Source of the DNA: an uncultured Ectothiorhodospiraceae bacterium | GTDB lineage: Bacteria; Pseudomonadota; Gammaproteobacteria; UBA6429; Thiohalophilaceae | Length of the DNA stretch: 54,346 nucleotides | Assembly (NCBI GenBank): GCA_947258695.1 | Contig: CAMYJG010000007.1 | Coordinates: forward strand, 74,153-128,498 | Direction: 5' to 3' | Shown here: positions 1 through 9,699 of the stretch, piece by piece | Layout: each line of letters opens with the position of its first letter | How positions within the stretch are numbered: position 1 is the first letter of the stretch | Notes under the pieces: model-generated | The model's input: only the letters and a program-made list of their open reading frames with translations | The model's database searches: none | What the model was told of the DNA's origin: nothing | Translations under genes and position numbers: made by a program

Positions 1-2
1 AA

Positions 3-257
3 ATGCTGGTAACCGCAGATCATGGCAATGCTGAAATGATGTTTAACAAAGAAACCGGGCAACCACATACAGCACATACAACAAACCCGGTGCCGTTTGT
101 TTACTATGGTCGTGAGGCTAAGATGGAAAATACCGGTGCATTATCCGATGTGGCTCCAACTATGCTTTATTTATTAGGCATAGAACAACCGACTGAAATG
201 ACCGGGCGATCCTTAATCGGGCCGGTTGAAGATGAAAAGCAACCGAGTTTAATATAA
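3..257 (+). CDS. gpmI: 2,3-bisphosphoglycerate-independent phosphoglycerate mutase, C-terminal end (partial)
   Basis: The 5' part lies outside the window; 84 codons remain. The enzyme interconverts 3- and 2-phosphoglycerate in glycolysis and gluconeogenesis using two metal ions. The visible tail holds the alkaline-phosphatase-superfamily metal ligands in TADHGNAE and the downstream His in [10 protein letters not shown], followed by the usual end with [11 protein letters not shown] and MTGRSL. The stop codon TAA shares its last A with the ATG of envC, so translation of the two is probably coupled. The order gpmI-envC-ctpA-deacetylase is common in gammaproteobacteria, which supports the identification. 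Confidence 0.95.
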   Translation: MLVTADHGNAEMMFNKETGQPHTAHTTNPVPFVYYGREAKMENTGALSDVAPTMLYLLGIEQPTEMTGRSLIGPVEDEKQPSLI

Positions 258-1465
258 TGCTTCTAACCTCTGTGCGAACAATCTCAAACAGAGGTCTCTT
301 CTCCCTTCTTTTCTTTTTATTTTTTGCATTTAACCCCTCTATATATGCAGATTTCGATGATGATCAAGATTCTGATTTAAGCGCTGAACAACGCCAGCAA
401 AAAAAACAGGAACTGCAAAAATTACGCGAATCTATGGCAGCGTTGCGTCAAAGTATCGAAAAAAAACAAGAAGAAAAAGATTCGGCTGCTAAAAAATTAA
501 AAGATATTGAAGTTCGTATTGGCGAACGTGCTTATATTTTAAAAAAAATAAACCGGCATTTACGTAAACAAAAACGTGAATTACGAAAATTAAAAAAACA
601 ACAGAATAAAACCCGTAATCAACTTGCTAAGCAGCGTAAGATTTTAAGTCAACAAATTCGAGCTGCTTATATGATAGGCCGTCAGGAATACCTGAAATTA
701 TTATTAAACCAGGAAAACCCCGCCGCAATTGGCCGCACCTTAACTTATTATGATTATTTTCATCAGGCACGTAGTCATCAGATTGATGAGGCGGTTATTA
801 CGATTGATAAGCTTGAACGATTAACCAAACAAGTAAAAATAAAAACGGAAGAGTTAAAAGTCTCGCGGCAACAACAACGTGTTGAAAAACAAAAGTTAGA
901 AGATGACTTTATTGATCGTAGTGTTGTAATGCAAAAGATAGAAAAAGAGATAGCCAGCCAGGGTAACCGTTTACAAAAACTAGCTGCAGATGAAAAAGTA
1001 TTACAAGAGTTACTCAATCAAATACGTAAGATTATGCCGAGCATGCTGACTGAAATTGATAAGCGCGAAACCTTTGGTAAACGGCGTGGTCGATTAAAAT
1101 GGCCGGTTAAAGGCAAAGTTAAGAGGCTTTTTGGTAAGTCTCGACAGGCGGCTAATTTAAAATGGAATGGTGTGCTGATTCCCAGTGCCGAAGGAAAGGA
1201 AGTTAGAGCCATTTCTCACGGTCGCATTGCTTATGCAGACTGGTTACGTGGTTACGGTATGTTGATTGTTATTGACCATGGTGACGGCTATATGACCTTG
1301 TATGGCTATAATCAGGCACTATATAAAGAAACAGGAGACTGGGTCGAAGAAGGTGAAGTGATTGCCACGGTTGGTCGAAGTGGCGGCCAATTAAAAAGTG
1401 GCTTGTACTTTGAAGTGAGAGTGAAAGGGCAGCCGAGTAACCCGGTAAAATGGTGTAAAAGTTAA
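257..1465 (+). CDS. envC: Murein hydrolase activator EnvC (LytM-domain factor)
   Basis: 402 aa. An N-terminal hydrophobic segment (about residues 13-31, ending near SIYA) looks like a signal peptide. Residues about 40-270 are Lys/Gln/Glu-rich coiled coil, and the last ~120 residues are an M23/LytM domain. The LytM domain is degenerate: the first zinc-ligand position lacks His (KWNGVLIPS) and the usual HLHFE motif reads GLYFEV. That is the state of EnvC, which does not cut peptidoglycan but activates periplasmic amidases AmiA/AmiB at the division septum. The start overlaps the gpmI stop by one base. Family membership is clear; the amidase partner is inferred and is not in the window. Confidence 0.93.
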   Translation: MLLTSVRTISNRGLFSLLFFLFFAFNPSIYADFDDDQDSDLSAEQRQQKKQELQKLRESMAALRQSIEKKQEEKDSAAKKLKDIEVRIGERAYILKKINRHLRKQKRELRKLKKQQNKTRNQLAKQRKILSQQIRAAYMIGRQEYLKLLLNQENPAAIGRTLTYYDYFHQARSHQIDEAVITIDKLERLTKQVKIKTEELKVSRQQQRVEKQKLEDDFIDRSVVMQKIEKEIASQGNRLQKLAADEKVLQELLNQIRKIMPSMLTEIDKRETFGKRRGRLKWPVKGKVKRLFGKSRQAANLKWNGVLIPSAEGKEVRAISHGRIAYADWLRGYGMLIVIDHGDGYMTLYGYNQALYKETGDWVEEGEVIATVGRSGGQLKSGLYFEVRVKGQPSNPVKWCKS

Positions 1466-1468
1466 AGA

Positions 1469-1538
1469 AAAACCACCGGGATCACTGGGAGCAGGGGCTA
1501 ATATGGTCGTTTTTCTTCCCTGTGTCCCCCGTGGTTTT
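1469..1538. repeat. Imperfect palindromic intergenic repeat, family A copy 1
   Basis: The element starts with AAAACCACCGGG and ends with CCCCCGTGGTTTT, so its ends are inverted copies. Inside, ACTGGGAGCAGGG faces TTCCCTGTGT. It lies immediately after the envC stop codon. A second copy with the same ends and the same CACAGGGAAG core is present at 15349-15455. No coding potential is seen. Confidence 0.7.
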
Positions 1539-1580
1539 GTCATATTTTTAGAGTTTTGGCGATATTTGTGCAGTAAGTGT

Positions 1581-1610
1581 TTGATCTTACTTTAAAATCA
1601 GCAAGATAAT
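1581..1610 (+). promoter_or_regulatory. Candidate sigma-70 promoter for ctpA
   Basis: TTGATC at 1581-1586 and GATAAT at 1605-1610 are separated by 18 bases, 66 bases ahead of the ctpA start. It lies downstream of the palindromic repeat that closes envC, so ctpA could be transcribed independently. This is a match by eye to the consensus only. Confidence 0.4.
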
Positions 1611-1675
1611 GTGGTACTTTGTGGAAAATGCGCGAAGATAGAGCAAAATATAAGTTTTAGGATAAAGGATAGTAA

Positions 1676-3001
1676 ATGAAAAGCATGACACGTAATACTC
1701 TTATTCTTGGTTTGGGGCTAATGCTCGGCGTCATGCTGGCAATTGGCCAGGGTGTGCTGGCAGAAAAAGAAAGCCTGAGACAGTCGATGCAATCTATCCC
1801 GCTTGAAGATATTCGTTCTTTGAGTGAAGTGTTCGGCAAAGTTAAGCAAAACTACGTTGAAGAAGTCGAAGATAAAGAATTACTGGAAAACGCTATTCGT
1901 GGATTGCTCACTGGTTTAGATCCACATTCAGCCTACCTGGATAAAGATGCATTTACCGAATTACGAGAAGGCACCAGTGGTGAGTTTGGTGGTTTAGGTA
2001 TTGTTGTTGGATTGAAAGACGGGTTTGTTAATGTTATTTCGCCAATCGATGACACCCCGGCGGCAAAAGCAGGCGTTAAAGCAGGTGATTTAATTATTCG
2101 CCTGGACAAGAAAAATGTTAAAGGCATGAGTTTAGAAGATGCTGTTAGCATTATGCGTGGTAAACCCAAAACCGATATTGTTTTAACGATAGTACGTGAA
2201 GGGGCAGATAAACCACTAGAGATTAAAATCACGCGTGCTATTATCAAGATCCAGAGTGTGCGTAGTAAAACTTTAGATAAAGGATTTGGTTATATTCGTG
2301 TTTCAGCTTTTCAGGAACGTACTGGTGCTGATTTAAGAAAAGCTATTTCCAAGTTAAAAAAAGAAAACAAAAAAAAGCTAAAAGGTTTAGTTCTTGATTT
2401 AAGGAATAATCCCGGAGGTTTATTAAGTGCCGCGGTTGAAGTTTCTGATGCATTTTTAGAAGGTGGCACGGTTGTTAGTATTAAAGGTCGTGATATTTCA
2501 AATACCACAACCTACAGTGCAAAAGGTTTAGACCTGATTAATGAAGCTCCGATAGTTGTTTTAATTAACGGTGGTTCTGCTTCGGCTTCAGAAATTGTAG
2601 CGGGTGCATTACAGGATCATAAACGTGCGATCATAATGGGTACCTTGTCATTTGGTAAGGCTTCTGTACAAACAGTCGTACCCTTAGGTAATGGTAGTGC
2701 ACTCAAGTTAACAACTGCCCGTTACTACACGCCATCGGGAGCCTCTATCCAGGCCAAGGGCATCACACCTGATATAGTTTTAGAAGATCTTAATGTCTCT
2801 GAAAAACAAGACAACGGTTTTAATCGTACTAAAGAAAAAGACTTATCCAGGCATTTAAAAAATGGTGATGACGATGAAGCTGATAATAAAGAGAGTAAAG
2901 CAACTAATGGCAATTTAACCCTGGCTAAAGATGATTATGCGTTATATGAAGCATTAAACTTGTTAAAAGGGATTAGCCTGGTTAAAAACATACAAAGATA
3001 A
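1676..3001 (+). CDS. ctpA: Carboxyl-terminal processing peptidase, S41 family
   Basis: 441 aa. An N-terminal signal or anchor (about residues 8-29) is followed by a helical region, a PDZ domain (from EFGGLGIVVGLKDG) and the S41 protease domain. The catalytic Ser is in INGGSASASEIVAGAL and the Lys in GTLSFGKASVQT, forming the Ser-Lys dyad of C-terminal processing proteases. These periplasmic enzymes trim or degrade envelope proteins, including peptidoglycan hydrolases. The C-terminal tail after about residue 375 is acidic/lysine-rich and low in complexity. The neighbouring envC fits a role in cell-wall turnover. Confidence 0.93.
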   Translation: MKSMTRNTLILGLGLMLGVMLAIGQGVLAEKESLRQSMQSIPLEDIRSLSEVFGKVKQNYVEEVEDKELLENAIRGLLTGLDPHSAYLDKDAFTELREGTSGEFGGLGIVVGLKDGFVNVISPIDDTPAAKAGVKAGDLIIRLDKKNVKGMSLEDAVSIMRGKPKTDIVLTIVREGADKPLEIKITRAIIKIQSVRSKTLDKGFGYIRVSAFQERTGADLRKAISKLKKENKKKLKGLVLDLRNNPGGLLSAAVEVSDAFLEGGTVVSIKGRDISNTTTYSAKGLDLINEAPIVVLINGGSASASEIVAGALQDHKRAIIMGTLSFGKASVQTVVPLGNGSALKLTTARYYTPSGASIQAKGITPDIVLEDLNVSEKQDNGFNRTKEKDLSRHLKNGDDDEADNKESKATNGNLTLAKDDYALYEALNLLKGISLVKNIQR

Positions 3002-3017
3002 TATTTTATTAATCTAC

Positions 3018-3851
3018 ATGAAAAAACGAAATCGACAAATTCAGAATGGATTTCGTTTTTTAACTATCAGCCTGTCACTAGTGACAATGTCATTGGTGCA
3101 GGCTGATACTATTTCTGCAACACTAAAATCACAGCAAACAAATTTTCTAAAACCCGCAATCAGTATTATTATTGATGATATGGGTTATCGTTTAAAGTCA
3201 GGTAAGCGGGCAGTTAATTTACCTGGTGCGTTAGCCTACTCTTTTTTACCTCATGCTCCACATGTGAATGTTTTGTCATTACGTGCCCATCAGCAAAATA
3301 AAGAAGTGATGTTACATTTACCCATGGAAGCCGAGAGTGGGAAAAAATTGGGGCCAGGTGGATTAACTGAATGCATGACAGAAAAAAAATTTAGCAAGGT
3401 ATTAGCAGAAAATATTGAATCGATACCTTATATCACTGGTGTAAATAATCACATGGGAAGCTTATTAACCCGTAGTCCAACCTGGATGAAAAAGTTAATG
3501 CAGCAAGTAGCTAGCGATAAAAATTTATTTTTTGTTGATAGTAAAACAACAAGTAACAGCGTTGCTTTTCAAATTGCAAGAGCAGAAGGTGTACAGAGTA
3601 TTCAGCGAGATATTTTTATTGATCATGAAGAATCAGAAGCTTTTATTTTAAAACAACTTAAATTGTTAATAAGGCGTGCAAAACGAAAAGGAACCGCTTT
3701 AGCGATAGCCCACCCGAAAAAAACCACGCTCGCAGTACTAGAGAAGTGGCTGCCATTATTAGAGGACAAGGGTGTGCAACTGGTTCCAGTGTCTAGTCTG
3801 ATTCGTTTACAACAGGAAAGAAAGTTAGCTATGTGGAAACCAGTTAAATGA
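3018..3851 (+). CDS. Divergent polysaccharide deacetylase family protein (YibQ-like)
   Basis: 277 aa with a signal peptide (hydrophobic residues about 13-29, ending QA). The core starts with ISIIIDDMGYRLKSGKRA, typical of the divergent polysaccharide deacetylase family (DUF610/YibQ) with its conserved DD pair. LHLPMEAE, NNHMGSLLTR, FVDSKTTSNSVAF and ALAIAHPKKTT are further family blocks. The substrate is not established; the NodB-like fold and the location after ctpA suggest envelope glycan modification. It lies 16 bases after ctpA and overlaps the next gene by 4 bases (ATGA). Confidence 0.87.
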   Translation: MKKRNRQIQNGFRFLTISLSLVTMSLVQADTISATLKSQQTNFLKPAISIIIDDMGYRLKSGKRAVNLPGALAYSFLPHAPHVNVLSLRAHQQNKEVMLHLPMEAESGKKLGPGGLTECMTEKKFSKVLAENIESIPYITGVNNHMGSLLTRSPTWMKKLMQQVASDKNLFFVDSKTTSNSVAFQIARAEGVQSIQRDIFIDHEESEAFILKQLKLLIRRAKRKGTALAIAHPKKTTLAVLEKWLPLLEDKGVQLVPVSSLIRLQQERKLAMWKPVK

Positions 3852-4414
3852 ATAGCAAAGCAAAAGTACTGGTTCCGCTTGCCCAAAGTTGTGAAGAACT
3901 TGAAGCGGTCACCATCACTGATTTATTAACCCGAGCAGGAATAGAGGTTGTGACAGCGGGGTTAGATGAAAACATTGTCACGGCAAGTCGTGGTATCAAG
4001 CTTGTGCCCGATAAAGTACTGGATGATGTGCTGCAAGAAGAGTTTGATATGATCGTGTTACCCGGTGGTTTACCCGGTGCTGATTATTTAAATAATGATC
4101 CGCGCATCCAGTCTCTGGTAAAAAAAATGGCGGCTAAAGACAAATATACTGCTGCCATTTGCGCTGCCCCCAGGGTATTGGCCACTGCAGGTTTATTAGA
4201 GGGTAAGACGGTAACCAGTTTCCCTGGTGCACTCGATAATTTCCCAGTAAAAAATATGAACTATGTGGGTGATGCAGTCGTTCTTGATGGAAAGATTATT
4301 ACTTCTAGAGGCCCGGGCACTGCAATGGATTTTGCTTTAATGTTGATTGAATTATTAGTGAACAAAGAAAAGCGTGATGAAGTGGAAGCATCATTACAAA
4401 GAGTAAAATGTTGA
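3848..4414 (+). CDS. yajL: DJ-1/PfpI family protein (YajL-like)
   Basis: 188 aa, the normal length for YajL/DJ-1. The start KVLVPLAQSCEELEAVTITD carries the conserved Glu, and the nucleophilic Cys is in YTAAICAAPRVLATAGLLEG. The TSRGPGTAMDFAL block closes the domain. Members act as cytosolic chaperones or deglycases protecting thiols and proteins from oxidative and carbonyl stress; the exact activity is debated. It is translationally coupled on both sides: a 4-base overlap with the deacetylase gene and the DUF389 ATG directly after its TGA stop. Confidence 0.88.
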   Translation: MNSKAKVLVPLAQSCEELEAVTITDLLTRAGIEVVTAGLDENIVTASRGIKLVPDKVLDDVLQEEFDMIVLPGGLPGADYLNNDPRIQSLVKKMAAKDKYTAAICAAPRVLATAGLLEGKTVTSFPGALDNFPVKNMNYVGDAVVLDGKIITSRGPGTAMDFALMLIELLVNKEKRDEVEASLQRVKC

Positions 4415-5410
4415 ATGAGAGTAATTGAAGTCATTACCGATCAGGGTCATGTTGATACATTACGTAGCATTGCTGAGCAACAGGAAATCGTAGATGTTTG
4501 GGTCGGAGTAAGTGATGAAGATGGGCGTTGTAGTACACGCATGTTGGTAACTCCGAAAAAGCAACAAGCTATTCTAGATGCGCTACAGTCTTTAATCAGT
4601 GCATCGGAAAATACACGTATTGTTATTTTACCGGTAGAGGCAACCCTGCCGCGTGTTGAAGAAAAAACTCCAGAAGAAGCAAAACAAAGTAGTATTACTC
4701 GTAGCAGAGAAGAACTTTATGAACAAATTGTAGCGGGTGCCAAGCTCAACAGTAATTTTATTTACATGGTTATTATGTCAACTATCGTTGCTGCGATTGG
4801 TTTACTAGAAGATAACGTAGCCGTTGTGATTGGTGCAATGGTGATCGCTCCCCTTCTCGGACCAAATATGGCATTAGCCTTTGCTACGACTTTGGGTGAA
4901 GGCAAGTTACTCTGGTCTGCAATGAAATCAAATATTACCGGTTTATCAATCGCGCTTGGATTATCTATTTTAATCGGCTTAATCTGGCCGCTTAATTTTA
5001 ATAGCCAGGAATTAATGGCAAGAACGGATGTGGGTTTCGATGGCATTGTTCTCGCACTGGTCTCGGGAGCGGCTGCGGTGTTGTCATTAACCTCAGGCTT
5101 ATCGAGCTCACTGGTAGGTGTTATGGTGGCGGTTGCACTTTTACCGCCAACTGCAACATTAGGACTAATGTTAGGCGCGGCTAATTTTCAATATGCCTTG
5201 GGTGCAGGATTATTACTCGCGGTTAATGTTGTTTGTGTAAATTTAGCTTCTAACCTCGTTTTTTTACTGAAAGGAATTAAACCCAGGACATGGTATGCAA
5301 AACAAAAAGCGAAGCAATCGATGATTATTTTTGTTTTGTTCTGGTTACTAGTATTAATTATTTTAATTATACTGGTAAAAGTAAGGCAAGAATTTTTATT
5401 GGCCGTCTAA
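4415..5410 (+). CDS. DUF389 / TIGR00341 family membrane protein
   Basis: 331 aa. The N-terminal ~85 residues form a soluble ferredoxin-like domain (MRVIEVITDQGHVDTLRSIA). After a charged linker (VEEKTPEEAKQSS) come about six membrane segments from residue ~110 to the end, including the conserved GAMVIAPLLGPNMALAFA and the LLPPTATLGLMLG block. The family is widespread and its function is unknown. The ATG abuts the preceding TGA with no gap, so the gene is likely the last in the gpmI-yajL run. A weak 6-bp hairpin follows the stop. Confidence 0.85.
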   Translation: MRVIEVITDQGHVDTLRSIAEQQEIVDVWVGVSDEDGRCSTRMLVTPKKQQAILDALQSLISASENTRIVILPVEATLPRVEEKTPEEAKQSSITRSREELYEQIVAGAKLNSNFIYMVIMSTIVAAIGLLEDNVAVVIGAMVIAPLLGPNMALAFATTLGEGKLLWSAMKSNITGLSIALGLSILIGLIWPLNFNSQELMARTDVGFDGIVLALVSGAAAVLSLTSGLSSSLVGVMVAVALLPPTATLGLMLGAANFQYALGAGLLLAVNVVCVNLASNLVFLLKGIKPRTWYAKQKAKQSMIIFVLFWLLVLIILIILVKVRQEFLLAV

Positions 5411-5424
5411 GCTAGTATAAAGGC

Positions 5425-5796
5425 TTAGTTACAGTTGTCTGACCACACTGCAAATTCATTTCCGCTAGGCTCAGTAAAATGAAAACGGTAGCCTCCCGGA
5501 AATGAGTAAACTTCTTTAATAATAGTTCCACCATGCTGTTCGATTTTTGTTTGAGTTGAGGAAAGAACATTACTGAAAAAAACGAGAAGTGCGCTGCCTG
5601 AATCAGTAAAGCTACTTAACTCAGACTTAAAAAAACCACCATCAATACCTTGATCAGAAAAAGCGCTATAATCAGGGCCATAATCAACAAAAGACCAGTT
5701 AAAAACTTCTTGAAAAAAAGTTTTTGTTTGTTTTATATCTGTTGCAGGAAATTCTACATAATTAATTTTTTCATGTTCCTTCATTCCTTGCTCCAA
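5425..5796 (-). CDS. VOC family protein (glyoxalase/bleomycin-resistance fold)
   Basis: 123 aa, a single VOC module pair. NYVEFPATDIKQTKTFFQEVFNWSF is the typical first beta-alpha-beta unit, and the end GYRFHFTEPSGNEFAVWSD carries the usual C-terminal metal-site Glu motif. Such small proteins resemble YdjO/CatE-like VOC enzymes or binding proteins; the substrate cannot be inferred. It lies 16 bases downstream of the FMN reductase gene on the same strand and is probably co-transcribed. It converges on the DUF389 gene. Confidence 0.82.
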   Translation of the reverse strand: MEQGMKEHEKINYVEFPATDIKQTKTFFQEVFNWSFVDYGPDYSAFSDQGIDGGFFKSELSSFTDSGSALLVFFSNVLSSTQTKIEQHGGTIIKEVYSFPGGYRFHFTEPSGNEFAVWSDNCN

Positions 5797-5812
5797 ACTT
5801 GGTTGTTGAAAA

Positions 5813-6427
5813 TTACATGCCGTTAGAAAATTTATCGTTATTTATTTCAGTTTCAGCACGCATGGTTTTTAATGCTTTAGCATAGCCAAGTAATATATCT
5901 AAGCACCAGCTGAGCCTTTCTTTATAATATCCATCTGATCTTTGATCATTGTCACTTTCATTGTCGTTAAATACCTTTTCAACATCCCGAATAATTAATT
6001 GCTCTGGAATATAGCACAGGCGATTGTTCTTATAGCTACTCATACGTAATTCAGCAACGGGGTAGGTGCCACCCGTGCCCGATGACACTGAAATAATAAA
6101 AGCCGGTTTATGACCAAGTTCAAAACGGCTTAATAATAAAAATAAATTTTTAAGGCCCGAAGGCACCTGGCCATGCCATTCGGGTGTAATAATTACGAAA
6201 GCATCACTGTTGCTAAATTGTTCTTTCAAGGGTGCCAGGCGTTCAGCCCACTCTGGGTTATCTTCCCAGACACTCTGATCCCAGAGCGGTAAGGGATTAT
6301 CTGCTAATAGGTATAAAAAGGGATCAATGTCAGAAAATTCAGTATTAAATAATTTTTCGACATAGCGACCGATCTTTTCACTTTGAGAAGGGTTGCGATG
6401 ACTGCCGCTTATTATTGATATTTTCAT
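5813..6427 (-). CDS. NADPH-dependent FMN reductase family protein
   Basis: 204 aa flavodoxin-like protein. ISIISGSHRNPSQSEKIGR at the N-terminus is the FMN phosphate-binding loop, and ITPEWHGQVPSGLKNLF is the family's PEYNxxxPxxLKN motif with a Trp-His variation. SVSSGTGGTYPVAELR is the third conserved block. The protein likely transfers hydride from NAD(P)H to FMN or quinone/azo substrates in the cytosol. It heads a probable two-gene operon with the VOC gene. Confidence 0.85.
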   Translation of the reverse strand: MKISIISGSHRNPSQSEKIGRYVEKLFNTEFSDIDPFLYLLADNPLPLWDQSVWEDNPEWAERLAPLKEQFSNSDAFVIITPEWHGQVPSGLKNLFLLLSRFELGHKPAFIISVSSGTGGTYPVAELRMSSYKNNRLCYIPEQLIIRDVEKVFNDNESDNDQRSDGYYKERLSWCLDILLGYAKALKTMRAETEINNDKFSNGM

Positions 6428-6505
6428 AATAGTTACCTTAAGCTTTTTATGAGTTGTATAATTTTAATAACTATGTGGATATTTAAAACATAGCTAATGA
6501 CGAAT

Positions 6506-8158
6506 TTAATTTTTTATCAGGCTAAGTAGTAATGCAGTACCTGTTCCTGCAAATATCAATTTAACTATATTTTCATAACTTGAAAATATAACAGAGAGAT
6601 CAACATTAACTAAAAGTGCGGCCGTTATGAGCAGGCTGCCGCCTGTTATAGCGCGAACAGAACGGTTATTTCCTGATTTAATTTCTTTTTGTATTTCTTG
6701 CATTTGTGTTTCATTTAATTCTACTTTTAATTGTCCTTTTTTTGCCTGTTGCAGAACATCGAAAACAAGATTAGGTATTTTTGGCAGTTGTTCAGCCCAG
6801 AGTGGCGCATTCTCTTTCACATGTTTAATAAATGAACGGGGTCCAATTTTATCCTTCATCCATTGCTCTAAAAATGGTTTAGCTGTTTTCCACAAATCAA
6901 GATCAGGATAGAGTTGGCGTCCTAATCCTTCTATATTGAGTAACGTTTTTTGTAATAAAATAAGTTGTGGCTGAACTTCCATATTAAAACGACGTGCAGT
7001 CTGAAATAAATTCAGAAGTAATTGGCCGAACGAGATATCCTTGAGTGGTTTATCAAAGATAGGCTCACAAACCGCGCGTATCGCTGATTCAAACTCATCG
7101 ATGCGAGTATCTTTGTCAACCCAACCAGAGATGACGTGTAGTTCAGCAACGCGGTGGTAATCCCGGTTAAAGAAGGCAAGAAAGTTTTCAGCAAGATAAC
7201 GTTGATCGGTATCATTGAGGGTACCCATGATGCCGAAATCAACAGCGATATATTGTCCGGTATCGGCAACGAAAATATTACCGGGATGCATGTCAGCGTG
7301 AAAGAAACTATGGCGAAAAACCTGGGTAAAAAATATCTCCACACCACGTTCAGAAAGTTGCTGCAAGTTAATATTTTTATCGATTAAAGCATCAATATTG
7401 CCAATGGGTGTTCCATGAATGCGTTCCATCACCATGATATCTTTGCGGCAATGCTGCCAATATACTTCTGGAATATACAGTTTTTCTGAATTCTTAAAGT
7501 TACGTCGTAATTGTGAAGCATTTGCAGCTTCACGCATTAAATCCAGTTCATCGAGAAGGCTTTTTTCAAACTCAGCAACGACAGCTTTTGGTCGTAGATT
7601 TTTACCTGCAGGCCAATAGCGTTCAATCTTATCAGCAATAATATAGAGCAAATTAATATCACGTTGGATGACAGGTTTAATGTTTGGACGTAATACTTTA
7701 ACAATCACTTTTTCGCCACTGTGTAAGGTAGCTGCATGAACCTGTGCGATAGAGGCAGAAGCAAAAGGCGCATCACTAAATTCACTAAATATTTCTGTAA
7801 GCGGATGGCCAAGTGATTTCTCGACAATTTTGTAGGCTACCGTATTATCAAACGGACTCACCTGATCCTGTAATTTAGCTAATTCAACCGATATATCATC
7901 GGGTAATAAGTCTCGACGGGTAGATAAGATTTGCCCAAATTTCACAAAAATTGGCCCCAGGTCTTCTAATGCTAGCCGAATACGATGACCACGGGGTGTT
8001 TTACGATCAAACCATGTCCATGGCATAAGAAGACGAAGGAAACGAAATGGTCGAAATAGGTGGGTGGCAAGAATAAGTTCATCCAGTCCATGTCGGAGCA
8101 GGACCCAGCTGATACTGGAAAGTCGGATAAAACGCTGGATATATGCCATAGAATTCAA
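6506..8158 (-). CDS. ubiB: Ubiquinone biosynthesis ABC1-family ATPase/kinase UbiB
   Basis: 550 aa, the normal UbiB length. The UbiB-specific KxGQ motif is in [16 protein letters not shown], the nucleotide-binding block in [21 protein letters not shown], and the atypical kinase loop in [17 protein letters not shown] and AVDFGIMG. Two hydrophobic stretches close the protein (about residues 500-545), matching its membrane anchoring. UbiB supports aerobic coenzyme Q assembly, probably by mobilising lipid intermediates to the Ubi complex. In many relatives ubiB directly follows ubiJ; here a ~6.5 kb block lies between them, on a shared strand. Confidence 0.95.
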   Translation of the reverse strand: MNSMAYIQRFIRLSSISWVLLRHGLDELILATHLFRPFRFLRLLMPWTWFDRKTPRGHRIRLALEDLGPIFVKFGQILSTRRDLLPDDISVELAKLQDQVSPFDNTVAYKIVEKSLGHPLTEIFSEFSDAPFASASIAQVHAATLHSGEKVIVKVLRPNIKPVIQRDINLLYIIADKIERYWPAGKNLRPKAVVAEFEKSLLDELDLMREAANASQLRRNFKNSEKLYIPEVYWQHCRKDIMVMERIHGTPIGNIDALIDKNINLQQLSERGVEIFFTQVFRHSFFHADMHPGNIFVADTGQYIAVDFGIMGTLNDTDQRYLAENFLAFFNRDYHRVAELHVISGWVDKDTRIDEFESAIRAVCEPIFDKPLKDISFGQLLLNLFQTARRFNMEVQPQLILLQKTLLNIEGLGRQLYPDLDLWKTAKPFLEQWMKDKIGPRSFIKHVKENAPLWAEQLPKIPNLVFDVLQQAKKGQLKVELNETQMQEIQKEIKSGNNRSVRAITGGSLLITAALLVNVDLSVIFSSYENIVKLIFAGTGTALLLSLIKN

Positions 8159-8307
8159 GATAGTCTGTTATATTAACAATTCGCTATTGTACGTATAAAG
8201 TCTGAGAAATAAACCGTAAATGAACAATTTTGCGTGTTATCAATTAAAATAATAATCTTCAATAAAAGATAAATAGACTTTCTTGAATATAGGACGGCTG
8301 AAAGGGA

Positions 8308-9657
8308 ATGAATAAGGTCAAGGGTTCACAAGAATTAACTAAAGACTCAGCTCTTGATGAGATCATTACTAAGGAAACGGTATATTTATTATATCGAGCA
8401 ATCCCAACCTCAGTTGCTGCAACGGTTATTATAGCCGCATTTTTAAGCGCAATTTTATGGCAATTTTACGATGACAATAAGTTAATTCTCTGGTTTGGTG
8501 TTGTAACCGGGGTAAATGTCATTCGCTATATCTTTTTCAGGCTTTACACAAAAGCAGATAATGGTGCCAATAATATAAAGTATTGGGATAATGCATTTTA
8601 TATATTGGTTATATTAAACGGCTTATGTTTTTCGGTGATTGGAATTTTTTATTTACCGGATATATCGTCTAATTATCATTACTTTCCAATTATGGTTTTG
8701 ATAGGTCTGGCTGCTGGTGCCGTATCTACATTGTCATTTCGCATGAAAAATATCATAGCCTATTTTTTATTATTATTATTGCCTGTATTAATCATAGAAT
8801 TATATATCGGAACATTTCTTTCAAATTCGATTGCTGGATTGGTTTTGCTATCTATGATTTTTTCTTTGGCAAATGCAAAAAGAATTCGCCAGACATCAGT
8901 AGAAAATATTACTTTACAAAATGAATCGAAAAAATATAACCAGGAATTAATGGTAAGTAAGGAAGCTGCAGAAAAAGCGAATACGGTAAAAGATCACTTT
9001 GTTTCTATGATAAGCCATGAATTAAGAACGCCTTTAAATGCGATATTAGGTTATGCACAGTTGTTACGAATGTCAGATGTAGTTCAGAAAGACCAAGAGC
9101 ATGATGAACAGTCAGAAGGCATTATATCTTCTGGCAAGCACTTATTAAGCTTGATTGAAGAGTTATTAGATTTATCAGAAATCCAGGCAGACCAGTTAAA
9201 AGTTGAACTTCAGGACGTTTCTTTAAAAAATGCTTTAATAGAAAGTTTAGTTATATTAAATCCTGTTGCGGCAGTATATAAGGCTGAAATTACTGATGAG
9301 ATTGAAGATAAATATTTACTAAAAGCAGATCATAAACGACTTAAACAGGTGTTTATTAATCTTATTGCTAATGCAATTAAATATAACCATCTTCAGGGTA
9401 AGGTGAAGATTACTGCGAATGAACAGCCAGATGGATATGTGCGAATCTCGATAATTGATAATGGTAACGGATTAACAGAACAGCAGCAGTCGCATTTATT
9501 TGAAGCATTCCAACGATTTGATACCAACAAGGAAGGCATTGGGCTTGGACTTTTTATAACTAAAAAGTTGATAGATCTTATGCAAGGTAAAATTGGTGTT
9601 GTTAGTAAAATAGATGAAGGCAGTACTTTCTGGTTTGATTTGCCACAGGCCAAATAA
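8308..9657 (+). CDS. Membrane sensor histidine kinase
   Basis: 449 aa. Residues about 33-187 hold five or six membrane segments with little periplasmic sequence, suggesting sensing within or near the membrane. A short coiled coil leads into HisKA with phospho-acceptor His237 in SMISHELRTPLNAILGYA. The HATPase domain has an N box (NLIANAIKYN), a G1 box (IDNGNGLTEQQ) and a G2 box (GIGLGLFITKKL). It ends soon after (FWFDLPQ) with no receiver. No response-regulator gene is adjacent, so its partner is unknown; the hybrid kinase with receiver and HPt 1 kb downstream is a possible relay partner. It is divergent from ubiB. Confidence 0.9.
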   Translation: MNKVKGSQELTKDSALDEIITKETVYLLYRAIPTSVAATVIIAAFLSAILWQFYDDNKLILWFGVVTGVNVIRYIFFRLYTKADNGANNIKYWDNAFYILVILNGLCFSVIGIFYLPDISSNYHYFPIMVLIGLAAGAVSTLSFRMKNIIAYFLLLLLPVLIIELYIGTFLSNSIAGLVLLSMIFSLANAKRIRQTSVENITLQNESKKYNQELMVSKEAAEKANTVKDHFVSMISHELRTPLNAILGYAQLLRMSDVVQKDQEHDEQSEGIISSGKHLLSLIEELLDLSEIQADQLKVELQDVSLKNALIESLVILNPVAAVYKAEITDEIEDKYLLKADHKRLKQVFINLIANAIKYNHLQGKVKITANEQPDGYVRISIIDNGNGLTEQQQSHLFEAFQRFDTNKEGIGLGLFITKKLIDLMQGKIGVVSKIDEGSTFWFDLPQAK

Positions 9658-9699
9658 CTTCACCAGTGCTTCCATTAATTCATTCACAGTTTGAATCTA

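Noticed and set aside
257-1465. EnvC as an active M23 endopeptidase
   Set aside because: The zinc-binding His positions are replaced (no His in KWNGVLI; GLYFE in place of HLHFE), as in known amidase activators.
5407-5428. Hairpin CTAAGC/GCTTAG between the DUF389 and VOC genes as a terminator
   Set aside because: Only a 6-bp stem with a 10-base loop and no T-tract; not convincing.
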